Shown here: piece by piece, positions 48,781 to 57,889 of the stretch | Layout: each line of letters begins with the position of its first letter | Numbering within the stretch: position 1 is the stretch's first letter | NCBI GenBank assembly: GCA_002256985.1 | Contig: NCGO01000004.1 | Location: 1-64,000, forward strand | Origin: Novosphingobium sp. 28-62-57 | GTDB taxonomy: Bacteria > Pseudomonadota > Alphaproteobacteria > Sphingomonadales > Sphingomonadaceae | DNA: 64,000 nucleotides | Direction: 5' to 3' | The notes under the pieces: generated by a model | Seen by the model: only the letters and a program-made list of their open reading frames with translations | Told to the model about the DNA's origin: nothing | Databases searched by the model: none | Position numbers and translations under genes: made by a program

Positions 48781-49985
48781 CAATTTCCCCCGGAAAGTCG
48801 GTGCAGCACCAGTGCGGATAGCGCGGCGCGTTCGGCCAGCGATGGCACGATCAGGAACTCCTGATCCGAATGGATAGCCCCACCGCGCACGCCCATCGTA
48901 TCGACCACAGGCACCCCGCAGGCGGCAATGTTGTTGCCATCGCACACCCCGCCCGATGCCTGCCAGCGGATTGGTTGCCCCAGCGCTTCGCCACATTCGC
49001 GCACCAGGCCAAACAGCGCAGTCGCCTCTAGCGTCAGCGGCTTGGGCGGGCGCGATACGCCGCCGTGCAGGTGAATGGCCACATCGTGCAGCTTCTCGAT
49101 CACACGCACCGCCTCGCGCAGCGCGGCTTCGAACCGGCCCGCCTGTTCGGCCATGCGGGGCCGCACATTGAACCGCAGCACCGCGTGATCGGGCACAACG
49201 TTATTGGCACTCCCGCCATCGATCCGCGCCGGGTTCACCGATAGCCCCGGCTCCTCCAGCGCCTTCAACCGCAATGCCAGATCAGCCGCGGCCAGAATGG
49301 CATTGCGCCCGTCCTGCGGATTGCGCCCGGCATGGGCCGAGCGGCCCTTGATCACCGCGCTGTAATTGCCGCTGCCGGGGCGGTCTCCCGCCAAAGTGCC
49401 ATCGGGCAGGGCAGAGGGTTCATAGGTCAGCGCCGCCGCCTTGCCCGCGGCCAGTTCAGCAATCAGCGGCGCGGAGGACAAGCTGCCGGTCTCCTCGTCC
49501 GAATTGATCAGCACATCATAGCCCACCGACGCCGCCACCGGGCTGGCTTCAAACGCCTGCAATGCGGCCAGCATTATCGCAATGCCGCCCTTCATGTCGG
49601 CCACGCCGGGCCCGTTCAGCGTCTCGTCGTCCAGCCAGCGCAGCGTCTGGAACGGGTGCGTTGGCGCAAACACCGTGTCCATGTGACCGGTCAGCAAGTA
49701 GCGGCGCGCGGCCTTTGGTCGCACCGATAGCACCAGATGCGCGCCGTTGGCCGTCTCGCGCTCGGTCCCGTCAGGTGCGATGGCGCTGACCGAGGCGGGA
49801 TCGACCTTGCGGACCTCTCCCGGCAGCGTCGCAAAGGCCTCCGCCAGCAAGTCCCATTGTTGCGCAAGGCCGGGCAGATTGCCAGTGCCGGTGTTGGTCG
49901 CGCACCATTGCTCGACCTGCGAAAGCATCGCGGCGGCATCAATCGGCGCGAGCAGCGCCTGTTCGGTGAAGGAAAGCTGTTGCAT
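48780..49985 (-). CDS. M20-family metallohydrolase of the arginine succinylation operon
   Basis: About 401 residues. M20 zinc-site motifs are present: GHMDTV, GPGVADMKGGIA, NSDEETGS, and a dimerisation domain followed by a C-terminal His (GAIHSDQEFL). Similar hydrolases sit before astA in other alphaproteobacteria. It might replace AstE (succinylglutamate desuccinylase), which is absent here (inference). ATG 49985 is chosen; an in-frame TTG lies 6 bases upstream. Confidence 0.86.
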   Translation of the reverse strand: MQQLSFTEQALLAPIDAAAMLSQVEQWCATNTGTGNLPGLAQQWDLLAEAFATLPGEVRKVDPASVSAIAPDGTERETANGAHLVLSVRPKAARRYLLTGHMDTVFAPTHPFQTLRWLDDETLNGPGVADMKGGIAIMLAALQAFEASPVAASVGYDVLINSDEETGSLSSAPLIAELAAGKAAALTYEPSALPDGTLAGDRPGSGNYSAVIKGRSAHAGRNPQDGRNAILAAADLALRLKALEEPGLSVNPARIDGGSANNVVPDHAVLRFNVRPRMAEQAGRFEAALREAVRVIEKLHDVAIHLHGGVSRPPKPLTLEATALFGLVRECGEALGQPIRWQASGGVCDGNNIAACGVPVVDTMGVRGGAIHSDQEFLIVPSLAERAALSALVLHRLSGGN

Positions 49986-50073
49986 CTGCAACCAGCCTAG
50001 CCGTTCGGGCGCATGGGGTGAACCCCTTCAAACATTGCCAACCTGCGTGGTCTGCCAAAGAAGCTCTCTGTTT

Positions 50074-50163
50074 CGTCACCCTGAACTTGTTTCAGGGTCC
50101 ATCTATCACTCCAAGCCGCAGTCTGATTGGCGAAATGGATCCTGAAACAAGTTCAGGATGACG
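50074..50163. repeat. Dispersed palindromic repeat, family B (copy 3)
   Basis: 90-base unit between the divergent M20 and glcB genes; the ends CACCCTGAACTTGTTTCAGG and CCTGAAACAAGTTCAGGATG are inverted copies. The remaining 49986-50291 gap shows no gene. Confidence 0.88.
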
Positions 50164-50291
50164 ATGGCGGTGATCGCACCGTGTTGCCAATCCGCTCAAA
50201 ACTGGGCATAGGCTTGGACGTTCCTCCCCAGGTCCAACGGAATCAACGCAAGCGATCATCGCGCGGGCGCTGTTTATGTGAGCATACGGAC

Positions 50292-52430
50292 ATGGGTGAT
50301 ATGAACGAACGGATTGAGCGCCACGGCCTGCAAGTTGATGCAAGCCTCGCCACTTTCATCGACAGCGAAGTTCTGGGACCATTGGGTCTTGAACCACACG
50401 CCTTCTGGCAGGGCTTTGCCGCGCTGGTACATCGCTTCACCCCGGTGAACCGAGCGCTGCTGGCCAAGCGCGATGCACTGCAAAGGCAGATCGACGCGTG
50501 GCACCTGGACCGGCGCGGCAAGCCCATTGATGCGGCTGAATACCGCACGTTCCTGACAGAAATCGGCTATCTCGTCCCCGAACCTGCCGATTTCCAGATT
50601 GACACGCAGAACGTCGATCCCGAAATCGCCACGATGGCCGGGCCGCAACTCGTGGTGCCCGTCCTCAACGACCGTTTTGTCCTGAACGCCGCCAACGCGC
50701 GCTGGGGCAGCCTTTATGACGCATGGTACGGCACCGATGCGCTCGATGCCGCGCCCGCAAAGCCCGGCGGCTATGACAAGGCGCGTGGGAGCGCCGTGGT
50801 CGCCGCTGGCCGCGCGTTCCTTGATGCCACATTCCCGCTCACCACCGGCAGCTGGACCGAATGGGACGGCGCAGGCGACCCGCCACTGGCCGATGCGGCG
50901 CAACTGGTCGCGCGCAAGGCAGGCGGACTGCTGCTGATCAACAATGGCCTGCACGTGGAGATCGTGCTGGATCGCACGCATCCCGTCGGCAAGGACGACA
51001 AGGCGGGTATTGCCGATATCGTGATGGAAGCCGCGCTCACCTCCATCGTTGACCTCGAAGATTCCATCGCGGCGGTGGACGCCGAAGACAAGCTCGTCGC
51101 CTATCGCAATTGGCTCGGCCTGATGCGCGGCGATCTGGAGGCCAGCTTCCAGAAGGGCGGCAAGACGATGACCCGCGCGCTGGAGCCGGACCGCGCATGG
51201 ACCGGCGTTGATGGCAATGCGCTGACCCTGCCCGGCCGCAGCCTGCTCTTCGTCCGCAATGTCGGCCATCTGATGACCAACCCGGCGATCCTCCTGCCCG
51301 ATGGCAGCGAGATTCCCGAAGGCGTGATGGACGCGGTGATCACCAGCGCGATTGCCTGCCACGATATCAAGGGCCTTGGCCGCTATCAAAACAGCCGCAC
51401 AGGCAGCGTCTATATCGTCAAGCCCAAGATGCACGGGCCAGAGGAGTGCGCCTTTACCAACGACCTGTTCGATGCCGTCGAAGACCTGCTCGGCCTTGCC
51501 CGCCACACGGTGAAAGTCGGCGTGATGGACGAGGAGCGCCGCACGTCTGCCAACCTTGCCGCCTGCATCCACGCCGTGAAGGACCGCATCGTGTTCATCA
51601 ACACCGGCTTCCTCGATCGTACAGGCGACGAAATCCACACGTCGATGCAGGCCGGCGCGATGATCCGCAAGGGCGCGATCAAAGGCTCCGGCTGGATCGC
51701 GGCTTACGAAAAGCGCAACGTTTGCATCGGTTTGAAGCAGGGCCTGTCCGGCAAGGCGCAGATCGGCAAGGGCATGTGGGCCGCGCCCGACATGATGCGC
51801 GACATGATGGACCAGAAGATTGGTCACCCGAAGACCGGGGCCAACACCGCTTGGGTGCCATCGCCCACCGCCGCCACGCTCCACGCGATGCACTACCATG
51901 AGGTGCCGGTGTTTGGCTTGCGCGAAGGCATTGCGGCTGAGCCTGTCCCCGGTCTCGATGCGCTGCTGGCCATTCCGCTGGCCGATGGCGCGAACTGGTC
52001 GGAAGACGAAGTGCGCGAGGAACTGGACAACAACGCGCAAGGCCTGCTCGGCTACGTCGTGCGTTGGATCGATCAGGGCGTCGGCTGTTCAAAGGTGCCT
52101 GATATCAACGACGTGGGCCTGATGGAAGACCGCGCCACCTTGCGCATTTCCAGCCAGCACATGGCCAACTGGCTGCTGCACGGCGTCGCCACCAACGCGC
52201 AAGTCATGGACAGCCTCAAGCGCATGGCGGCCAAGGTTGATGCGCAGAACGCAGGCGATCCGCTCTATGAGCCAATGGCCGGCAACTGGGAAGAAAGCTT
52301 CGCCTTCCGCGCCGCCTGTGATCTGGTGTTCAACGGTGTGGAACAGCCCAACGGCTACACCGAACCGCTGCTCCACGCATGGCGGCGCAAGAAGAAGGCG
52401 GCGATGTCGAAAGTGGCGGAACCCGCATAA
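50292..52430 (+). CDS. glcB: Malate synthase G
   Basis: 712 residues, the size of GlcB. Condenses glyoxylate with acetyl-CoA to malate in the glyoxylate/glycolate route. Family segments seen are [37 protein letters not shown], the catalytic region [20 protein letters not shown] and [18 protein letters not shown]. No isocitrate lyase gene is in the window. ATG 50292 has only a weak ribosome binding site; the extended frame upstream falls in a repeat. Confidence 0.95.
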   Translation: MGDMNERIERHGLQVDASLATFIDSEVLGPLGLEPHAFWQGFAALVHRFTPVNRALLAKRDALQRQIDAWHLDRRGKPIDAAEYRTFLTEIGYLVPEPADFQIDTQNVDPEIATMAGPQLVVPVLNDRFVLNAANARWGSLYDAWYGTDALDAAPAKPGGYDKARGSAVVAAGRAFLDATFPLTTGSWTEWDGAGDPPLADAAQLVARKAGGLLLINNGLHVEIVLDRTHPVGKDDKAGIADIVMEAALTSIVDLEDSIAAVDAEDKLVAYRNWLGLMRGDLEASFQKGGKTMTRALEPDRAWTGVDGNALTLPGRSLLFVRNVGHLMTNPAILLPDGSEIPEGVMDAVITSAIACHDIKGLGRYQNSRTGSVYIVKPKMHGPEECAFTNDLFDAVEDLLGLARHTVKVGVMDEERRTSANLAACIHAVKDRIVFINTGFLDRTGDEIHTSMQAGAMIRKGAIKGSGWIAAYEKRNVCIGLKQGLSGKAQIGKGMWAAPDMMRDMMDQKIGHPKTGANTAWVPSPTAATLHAMHYHEVPVFGLREGIAAEPVPGLDALLAIPLADGANWSEDEVREELDNNAQGLLGYVVRWIDQGVGCSKVPDINDVGLMEDRATLRISSQHMANWLLHGVATNAQVMDSLKRMAAKVDAQNAGDPLYEPMAGNWEESFAFRAACDLVFNGVEQPNGYTEPLLHAWRRKKKAAMSKVAEPA

Positions 52431-52442
52431 CCACCCAATCTC

Positions 52443-52536
52443 CCGTTCGTGTCGAGCGAGGTCGAGACACGCTGGCGCGGTGCTGAAGTGTCTCGACTTC
52501 GCTCGACACGAACGGGAAGGGGGACGACACGAACGG
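52443..52536. repeat. Dispersed palindromic repeat, family A (copy 3, with extra arm)
   Basis: 28-base inverted arms (one mismatch, GAGG for GAAG) around a 17-base loop, followed by a partial third arm ACGACACGAACGGGAAG. It lies between convergent glcB and rsmA. Confidence 0.9.
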
Positions 52537-52546
52537 GAAGAGGGAC

Positions 52547-53368
52547 TTACTTCGTCAAAACCCGCGCAATGCTAACAAACTCGTCAACGCTCAAAGTCTC
52601 CGCCCGCCGCTGCACATCAATCCCCAGCACTTCCAGCGCATCAATCGCACCCGGCAGGCCTTTCAGCGATTGTCGCAGCATCTTGCGCCGCTGGCCAAAT
52701 GCCGCCTCGGTCACCCGCTCCAGCATCCGCGCCGAAACGCCTTCGGGCATTACGCCCGGCTCCACATGCACGATGGCCGACATCACCTTTGGCGGCGGGG
52801 TGAACGCACTGCGGTGCACTTTCATCGCAATGCGCGGGGCGCTGCGCCACTGTGCCAGCACCGCCAGCCGCCCGTAAGCATCGGAGCCTGCCTGCGCCAC
52901 GATGCGTTCTGCCACTTCCAACTGAAACATCAACGTCAGCGATTTCCACTGCGGCGGCCAGTCCTGACCGGAAAGCCATCCGGTAAACAGCCCCGTCCCC
53001 ACGTTGTAGGGCAGGTTCGCCGCCACATGCCACGGCCCGTCAAACAGCGCCGCCGCATCAATCTTCGTCGCATCGCCCGCAATTACGGTAAGCTGCCCCG
53101 GAAACGCATCCGAAAGCTCAGCCAGGGCGGGCAAGCACCGCTTGTCCATCTCGATGGCCGTCACCTTCGCGCCTGCGCGCAATAGAGCCCGTGTCAACCC
53201 GCCGGGGCCGGGGCCAACTTCGAGCACATTCTCACCCGCCAACTTGCCCGGCACCCGCGCGATGCGGTCCAGCAATTGCTCGTCAAACAGGAAGTTCTGC
53301 CCCAGCGCCTTGGTGGCAAACAGGCCGTGCCGGTTGATGACATCGCGTAAGGGAGGAAGGTCGGTCAT
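52547..53368 (-). CDS. rsmA: 16S rRNA dimethyladenosine transferase
   Basis: 273 residues. RsmA (KsgA) dimethylates two adjacent adenosines near the 3' end of 16S r[18 protein letters not shown], the SAM motif [16 protein letters not shown] and the NLPYNVGT catalytic motif are present. ATG 53368 follows AAGGA; a second ATG 12 bases upstream lies within the arm of a palindromic repeat and is unlikely to be used. It is downstream of pdxA, the classic neighbour. Confidence 0.95.
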   Translation of the reverse strand: MTDLPPLRDVINRHGLFATKALGQNFLFDEQLLDRIARVPGKLAGENVLEVGPGPGGLTRALLRAGAKVTAIEMDKRCLPALAELSDAFPGQLTVIAGDATKIDAAALFDGPWHVAANLPYNVGTGLFTGWLSGQDWPPQWKSLTLMFQLEVAERIVAQAGSDAYGRLAVLAQWRSAPRIAMKVHRSAFTPPPKVMSAIVHVEPGVMPEGVSARMLERVTEAAFGQRRKMLRQSLKGLPGAIDALEVLGIDVQRRAETLSVDEFVSIARVLTK

Positions 53369-53377
53369 TGGTGCTGG

Positions 53378-53458
53378 CATCCTTCGACAGGCTCAGGATG
53401 AGCGGTTGTTCCTGAACACGTTTTTCCCCACCGCTCATCCTGAGCCTGTCGAAGGATG
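53378..53458. repeat. Dispersed palindromic repeat, family C
   Basis: Perfect 28-base inverted arms (CATCCTTCGACAGGCTCAGG; CCTGAGCCTGTCGAAGGATG) with a 25-base middle, between pdxA and rsmA. The left arm contributes the AAGGA used as rsmA ribosome binding site, so an mRNA hairpin could mask it. Confidence 0.92.
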
Positions 53459-53474
53459 GAATACCCAAGCACCG

Positions 53475-54476
53475 TCACAGCAAAGCCCTGCGCGCAGCAC
53501 ATTCGCCCGCCATCCGCAGCGCCGCAATCGTCGGGCCAACCCGCGCGGTGCCGGTCCCGGCAATGCCGAACGCCGTGCCATGATCGGGCGAAGTGCGCAC
53601 AATCGGCAGGCCCAGCGTCACGTTCACGCCTGTATCAAAATCCAGCACTTTCAGAGGGATCAATGCCTGATCGTGATACATGCAGATCGCCACATCATAA
53701 CGTGCGCGTGCTTCTGCGTGAAACATTGTGTCGGGTGGCAAAGGCCCCGTCGCGTCAATCCCGACTTCGCGCAGCGCGGCAACTGCAGGGCCAACGATTT
53801 CGGCGTCCTCGGTCCCCATCCGCCCGTCTTCGCCCGCATGGGGGTTCAGCCCCGCCACGGCCAGGCGCGGGTTTGTGATACCATAATCGCGCACCAGCCC
53901 GGCCGCCGTGATCGCGGCACGGTTGCGGATCAGTTCGATAGACAGCAGCCCCGGCACATCGCGCAGTGGCACGTGGACGGTCACCGGCACCACCCGCAAA
54001 TTCGGGCCTGCCAGCATCATCACCGCGTTTTCGGGCGTAATGCCACAGGCCTCGGCCACGAATTCGGTCTGCCCCGGATGGTTGAAGCCCACGCGGGCAA
54101 GGCGGCTTTTTGCCACAGGTCCGGTCACCAGCGCGCAAGCCGCGCCCGACCGGACCAGCCCCGTCGCCGTGGCCAGCGCATTCAAGGCCAGACCGGCCCC
54201 TGCATCGTCCGGTTCGCCCGGCGTATAGGGATGGCCGCCCAGATCGAGCACCGGCAGCGCGCCGTCATAGCAATCGGCCACCTCATCGGGCGCTTTGACG
54301 GTGCAGACCGGCACGGCCAGCCCCCGCCGCCGCGCCGCTTGTTCCACCAGCCGCGCTGACCCCACCACGAAAAACGGCGGCAACCCGTGTTCAGCGCGCA
54401 CGGCCCATGCCGCCGCGGCCAGTTCGGGGCCAACGCCGGCCGGATCGCCAATCGAATAGGCAAGAGGAAGCTGCAT
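53475..54476 (-). CDS. pdxA: 4-hydroxythreonine-4-phosphate dehydrogenase
   Basis: 333 residues, for pyridoxal 5'-phosphate synthesis. Signatures: SIGDPAGVGPEL, ALVTGPVAKSRLARVGFNHP, GLNPHAGEDG (metal/substrate) and CMYHDQALIPLK. The start is the conserved MQLPLAYSIGD at 54476. The gph gene stops 9 bases upstream and rsmA follows downstream, an arrangement resembling pdxA-rsmA operons elsewhere. Confidence 0.95.
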   Translation of the reverse strand: MQLPLAYSIGDPAGVGPELAAAAWAVRAEHGLPPFFVVGSARLVEQAARRRGLAVPVCTVKAPDEVADCYDGALPVLDLGGHPYTPGEPDDAGAGLALNALATATGLVRSGAACALVTGPVAKSRLARVGFNHPGQTEFVAEACGITPENAVMMLAGPNLRVVPVTVHVPLRDVPGLLSIELIRNRAAITAAGLVRDYGITNPRLAVAGLNPHAGEDGRMGTEDAEIVGPAVAALREVGIDATGPLPPDTMFHAEARARYDVAICMYHDQALIPLKVLDFDTGVNVTLGLPIVRTSPDHGTAFGIAGTGTARVGPTIAALRMAGECAARRALL

Positions 54477-54485
54477 CCCCCGGCC

Positions 54486-55175
54486 TTACCCCGTCCGCCC
54501 CGCACTGGCGAGGGCTTCCAGCGCGGGCACCAGTTCGTCGAAATGGTCGATCACTGCATCGGCGCCCAGTTCGTGCGCGGGCAGATCGTTGAACCCGAAC
54601 CGCACCGCCACCACCGACAGCCCCGCCGCCTTCGCCGCGCCTACGTCAAACGTGGTATCCCCCACAAACGCCGCCGCCCCGCCACCACACCGCGCCACCA
54701 TCTCGTGCAGCATGTCGGGCTTGGGCTTGGCGCGCCCCGGACCCAGCGTATCCCCGCCGATCACGCAGGCAAAGCGGTGCAGAATGCCCAGTTCCTCGAA
54801 CAGGCGGACGGCCAGCGCCTCCTTCTTGTTCGTGGCAATCGCGATCTTCACCCCGCGTGCATCCAGCGCATCCATCATCGCCGCGCCGCCTGCAAAGAAC
54901 GTGGTGTGGTGCGCGATATTCTCGGCATAGAACGCCACCAGCGCCGCCTGCAGCCCGTCAAACGCCGCCTCGTCCACCCCGCCCGATTCCATCAGCGCTG
55001 ATCGCAGCATCTGCGCGGCCCCGCCGCCTATGTGGCGCGAAACGTCCTCCACCGGCACCGGCGGCCTTCCAGCCAGCCCCAGCGCATGGTTCAAGGCCAC
55101 GCACAGGTCGCGCGAGGTATCGAGCAGCGTGCCGTCGAGATCGAATCCGACGATTGCATAAGGAAAATCCGCCAT
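54486..55175 (-). CDS. gph: Phosphoglycolate phosphatase (HAD family)
   Basis: 229 residues. HAD motifs: nucleophile GFDLDGTLLDTS, motif II IAIATNKK, and GDTTFDVGAAKAAG; the KPKPDML segment is that of Gph/PGPase. Hydrolyses 2-phosphoglycolate from DNA repair or oxygenation. ATG 55175 was chosen because homology begins at FPYAIVGFDLDG. It is divergent from glmU with only 61 bases between starts, and upstream of pdxA. Confidence 0.87.
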   Translation of the reverse strand: MADFPYAIVGFDLDGTLLDTSRDLCVALNHALGLAGRPPVPVEDVSRHIGGGAAQMLRSALMESGGVDEAAFDGLQAALVAFYAENIAHHTTFFAGGAAMMDALDARGVKIAIATNKKEALAVRLFEELGILHRFACVIGGDTLGPGRAKPKPDMLHEMVARCGGGAAAFVGDTTFDVGAAKAAGLSVVAVRFGFNDLPAHELGADAVIDHFDELVPALEALASAGRTG

Positions 55176-55236
55176 AGCGTGGGCAAGTGCCGTCCCGTTC
55201 TGGAAAGCGCAAGATTTGTCTGGCAAAGGTGCCCGC

Positions 55237-56586
55237 ATGACCGAAACTACTCCGCTCGCCATCATCGTCCTCGCCGCCGGAAAAGGCACCCGCATGAAGA
55301 GCGACCTGCACAAGGTCCTCCACCCCATCGCCGGCCGTCCCATGCTGATGCACCTGCTGGCCAGCGCCGCCCAGCTTGCGCCTGAACGCCAAGTCGTCGT
55401 CGCAGGCCATGGGCGCGATCAGCTGGAAAAGGCGCTGGGCAGCAGCGCCACCATCGCCGTGCAGGACCCGCAGCTTGGCACCGCCCACGCCGTGCAGCAG
55501 GCCGAAGGCGCGCTGGCGGGCTTCGATGGCGATGTGCTGATCCTCTATGGCGATGTGCCCTTCGTCCGCACCGAAACGATGCAGGCCATGATCGCCCGCC
55601 TGCACGAAGCCGATAGCCCCGCCGCCGTCGTCCTCGGCTTTGAACCGGCAGACCCGCTGCAATATGGCCGCGTCATCACCGAGGGCAGCCACATCGTGAA
55701 AATGGTGGAGCACAAGGACGCGACCGAGGAAGAGCGCCAGTGCCGCACCTGCAATTCGGGCCTGATGGCGCTGCGCAGTGCCGACCTGTTCGGCCTGCTC
55801 GCCCGCGTAGGTAACGACAACGCGCAGGGCGAATACTACCTGCCCGATGTGGTCAACATCGCGCTGGCCGATGGCCGCACGTGCGCAGTCGTCGTGACTG
55901 CGGATGAAGACGAAGTTGCCGGGATCAACAGCCGCGCCGAACTCGCCAAAGCCGAAGCCCGCTGGCAACAGCGCCGCCGCGCGCAGGCCATGGCCGATGG
56001 CGCAACCCTGATCGCCCCCAAAACCGTGTGGTTTGCCTGGGATACAAAGATCGGCCGCGATGTGCTGATCGAACCCAACGTGTTCTTCGGCCCCGGCGTG
56101 ACCGTGGCGGACAACGTCACGATCCACGCCTTCAGCCATCTGGAAGGCGCAACCTTGGCCGAAGGCGTCCAGATCGGCCCCTACGCCCGCCTGCGCCCCG
56201 GCGCGGTGCTTGAAGAAAAGGCCAAAGTCGGCAACTTCGTCGAAATCAAGAACGCCGTCCTGCACAAGGGCGCCAAGGCCAACCACCTGACCTACCTCGG
56301 CGATGCCGATGTGGGCGCAGGCGCCAACATCGGCGCAGGCACCATCACCTGCAACTACGACGGCTATTTCAAACACAAAACCATCATCGGCGAACGCGCC
56401 TTCATCGGCTCGAACTCAGCCCTGATCGCGCCGGTAAAGATCGGCGCGGATGCGATTGTGGCGGCAGGCAGTGCGGTGTCACGCGATGTGGGTGATGGCG
56501 AGTTGCGGATGGTGCGCGCGGAGCAACTGGTGAAGCCGGGCTGGGCCGACCGGTTTCATGATGCGATGAAGAAGAAAAAGGGGTGA
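55237..56586 (+). CDS. glmU: Bifunctional UDP-N-acetylglucosamine pyrophosphorylase / glucosamine-1-phosphate acetyltransferase
   Basis: 449 residues. N-terminal uridylyltransferase (LAAGKGTRMKSDLHKVLHPI; DVLILYGDVPF; GEYYLPDVVNIALADGRT) and C-terminal left-handed beta-helix acetyltransferase (hexapeptide repeats, VGAGANIGAGTITCNYDGYF, KHKTIIGERAFIGSNSAL). It makes UDP-GlcNAc for peptidoglycan and LPS. AAAGG precedes the ATG. Its usual partner glmS lies 3.9 kb away on the same strand, past the toxin-antitoxin segment. Confidence 0.96.
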   Translation: MTETTPLAIIVLAAGKGTRMKSDLHKVLHPIAGRPMLMHLLASAAQLAPERQVVVAGHGRDQLEKALGSSATIAVQDPQLGTAHAVQQAEGALAGFDGDVLILYGDVPFVRTETMQAMIARLHEADSPAAVVLGFEPADPLQYGRVITEGSHIVKMVEHKDATEEERQCRTCNSGLMALRSADLFGLLARVGNDNAQGEYYLPDVVNIALADGRTCAVVVTADEDEVAGINSRAELAKAEARWQQRRRAQAMADGATLIAPKTVWFAWDTKIGRDVLIEPNVFFGPGVTVADNVTIHAFSHLEGATLAEGVQIGPYARLRPGAVLEEKAKVGNFVEIKNAVLHKGAKANHLTYLGDADVGAGANIGAGTITCNYDGYFKHKTIIGERAFIGSNSALIAPVKIGADAIVAAGSAVSRDVGDGELRMVRAEQLVKPGWADRFHDAMKKKKG

Positions 56587-56665
56587 AGCGGCGGTAAAAG
56601 CGTTTGAGAAAAAGAGCAGGCATTTTTTAAGCCGTTTGCTTTCAAGGAATCTTTAGGGACGCTCA

Positions 56666-57481
56666 ATGCCTGAAAGTAAATATAAGTGCATTTTTTGTGG
56701 CTCGTCGAAGCGACTTACAAAAGAACATATACTCCCGAAATGGTTGAGGAACTATTTACCGGTCAATGACCATCGGTCTAGACATGTAGTATCAAGTCTT
56801 GATGGGGTTGGTAAAAGAGGTAAACTCGAGCGTCCGGGGACAATGTTTTCTCAGACACTGCGAATTGTTTGTGCTGATTGCAACAACGGATGGATGAGTT
56901 TATTACAGCTAAAGGCTAAGCCAATCCTATCGAAACTAATAAAAAACGAGTGGCCACTTTTATCTCAAAATGATCAAGCCATAATGTCAACGTGGGCGGC
57001 TATGACAACGTGTGTCGCTGAATTTTCGGATCAACATACGGCGACAATACCTCCAGATCATCGGTCTTTTATTTTTCAAACGAAAAGTGTGCCGCAGGAT
57101 TGGTTTGTCTGGATTGGACGTATTGGAAAGGAAAGTACTCCGCTTTTTACTCATATCAATCATTTTGGAGCAAAAATACGCGATTCTCTCGAAGGCAACG
57201 AAGTGGATTTTGCATTTCAGAGCACATGTTTTACGATTGGCCATCTTCTCATAATGACTATGACCTCGACTCCATCGGGGTTGTTTAATGAAGATAGCTT
57301 AAAAATTGAACAGTTATTCGAAATTTTCCCAATATTTCCGTTTAAAAGCATAGTAGTTCACATGCCGGATAAAGTTTACGATGAAGATGGATTTTATGAA
57401 ATTTCCTGCGTATTTGCTCGCATGCTGGGGTTGTCGACCTTCAGATTTGATAAGAACGGGAATTATATAAAGTTGACCTGA
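56666..57481 (+). CDS. AT-rich HNH-like zinc-finger protein, probably horizontally acquired
   Basis: 271 residues. The N-terminus KCIFCGSSKRLTKEHILPKW and IVCADCNNGWM give two CxxC pairs (C8, C11 and C69, C72) around EH (20-21), as in HNH/treble-clef nucleases; the C-terminal 180 residues have no recognised domain. Base and codon use are strikingly AT-rich (AAA, TTT, ATA, AGA, TTA common), unlike every neighbour, so recent transfer is likely. It may be a solitary defence or mobile-element nuclease; the activity is not proven. Confidence 0.78.
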   Translation: MPESKYKCIFCGSSKRLTKEHILPKWLRNYLPVNDHRSRHVVSSLDGVGKRGKLERPGTMFSQTLRIVCADCNNGWMSLLQLKAKPILSKLIKNEWPLLSQNDQAIMSTWAAMTTCVAEFSDQHTATIPPDHRSFIFQTKSVPQDWFVWIGRIGKESTPLFTHINHFGAKIRDSLEGNEVDFAFQSTCFTIGHLLIMTMTSTPSGLFNEDSLKIEQLFEIFPIFPFKSIVVHMPDKVYDEDGFYEISCVFARMLGLSTFRFDKNGNYIKLT

Positions 57482-57512
57482 ATTAATAGGACGTTGTTAA
57501 AGTGACAGTTTG

Positions 57513-57776
57513 TCAAACTCCCAAATCGTCAGCAGCACCCGCTCCCAGTTCATCCTCCAAAATTGCCCTCACGTTTTTGCCAGAAACAGCGCCGCCCAAC
57601 CCCTCGCTGATCCGCTGTTCCAGCAGGTCGTTCAGATCGTGCCACGCCTGATCTTCCTCGGTCGAGGGAAAGAGCCGCTCCAAAGCGTATTGCTTGATCG
57701 TTTTGCCCTGCAACGCGGCAAGGGCGTTGAGGCTTTGGAGCTGATGATCGGTAATATCGATAGTGAGGCTGCTCAT
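57513..57776 (-). CDS. Ribbon-helix-helix-like antitoxin, apparently orphan
   Basis: 87 residues. LTIDITDHQLQSLNALAALQ then GKTIKQYALERLFPS is the arc/RHH-like start of ParD/RelB-type antitoxins, with a C-terminal toxin-binding-like tail. GGAG precedes the ATG. No toxin gene follows on the same strand: only 31 bases separate its stop from the HNH gene stop. It is divergent from the RelE/XRE pair. Confidence 0.7.
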   Translation of the reverse strand: MSSLTIDITDHQLQSLNALAALQGKTIKQYALERLFPSTEEDQAWHDLNDLLEQRISEGLGGAVSGKNVRAILEDELGAGAADDLGV

Positions 57777-57854
57777 TGATCTCGCTCCGATGCGTGCTCC
57801 TACATTATCACAAATCTGTGGGCAGGGAAGGGCGAGGCGCTCCGGTGTGTGCCG

Positions 57855-57883
57855 TTGACGTATAAGTCAATAGCGTATATCAG
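57855..57883 (+). promoter_or_regulatory. Operator/promoter of the RelE-XRE module
   Basis: Inverted repeat TTGAC-N6-GTCAA (57855-57870) overlapping a possible -35 TTGACG; a -10-like TATATC follows at 57876. The toxin ATG is at 57890, so the transcript would begin about at the start codon and no Shine-Dalgarno is visible. Confidence 0.55.
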
Positions 57884-57889
57884 CACTCC

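Noticed and set aside
50127-50291. N-terminal extension of the malate synthase frame
   Set aside because: Runs through a family-B palindromic repeat and has no similarity to malate synthase G.
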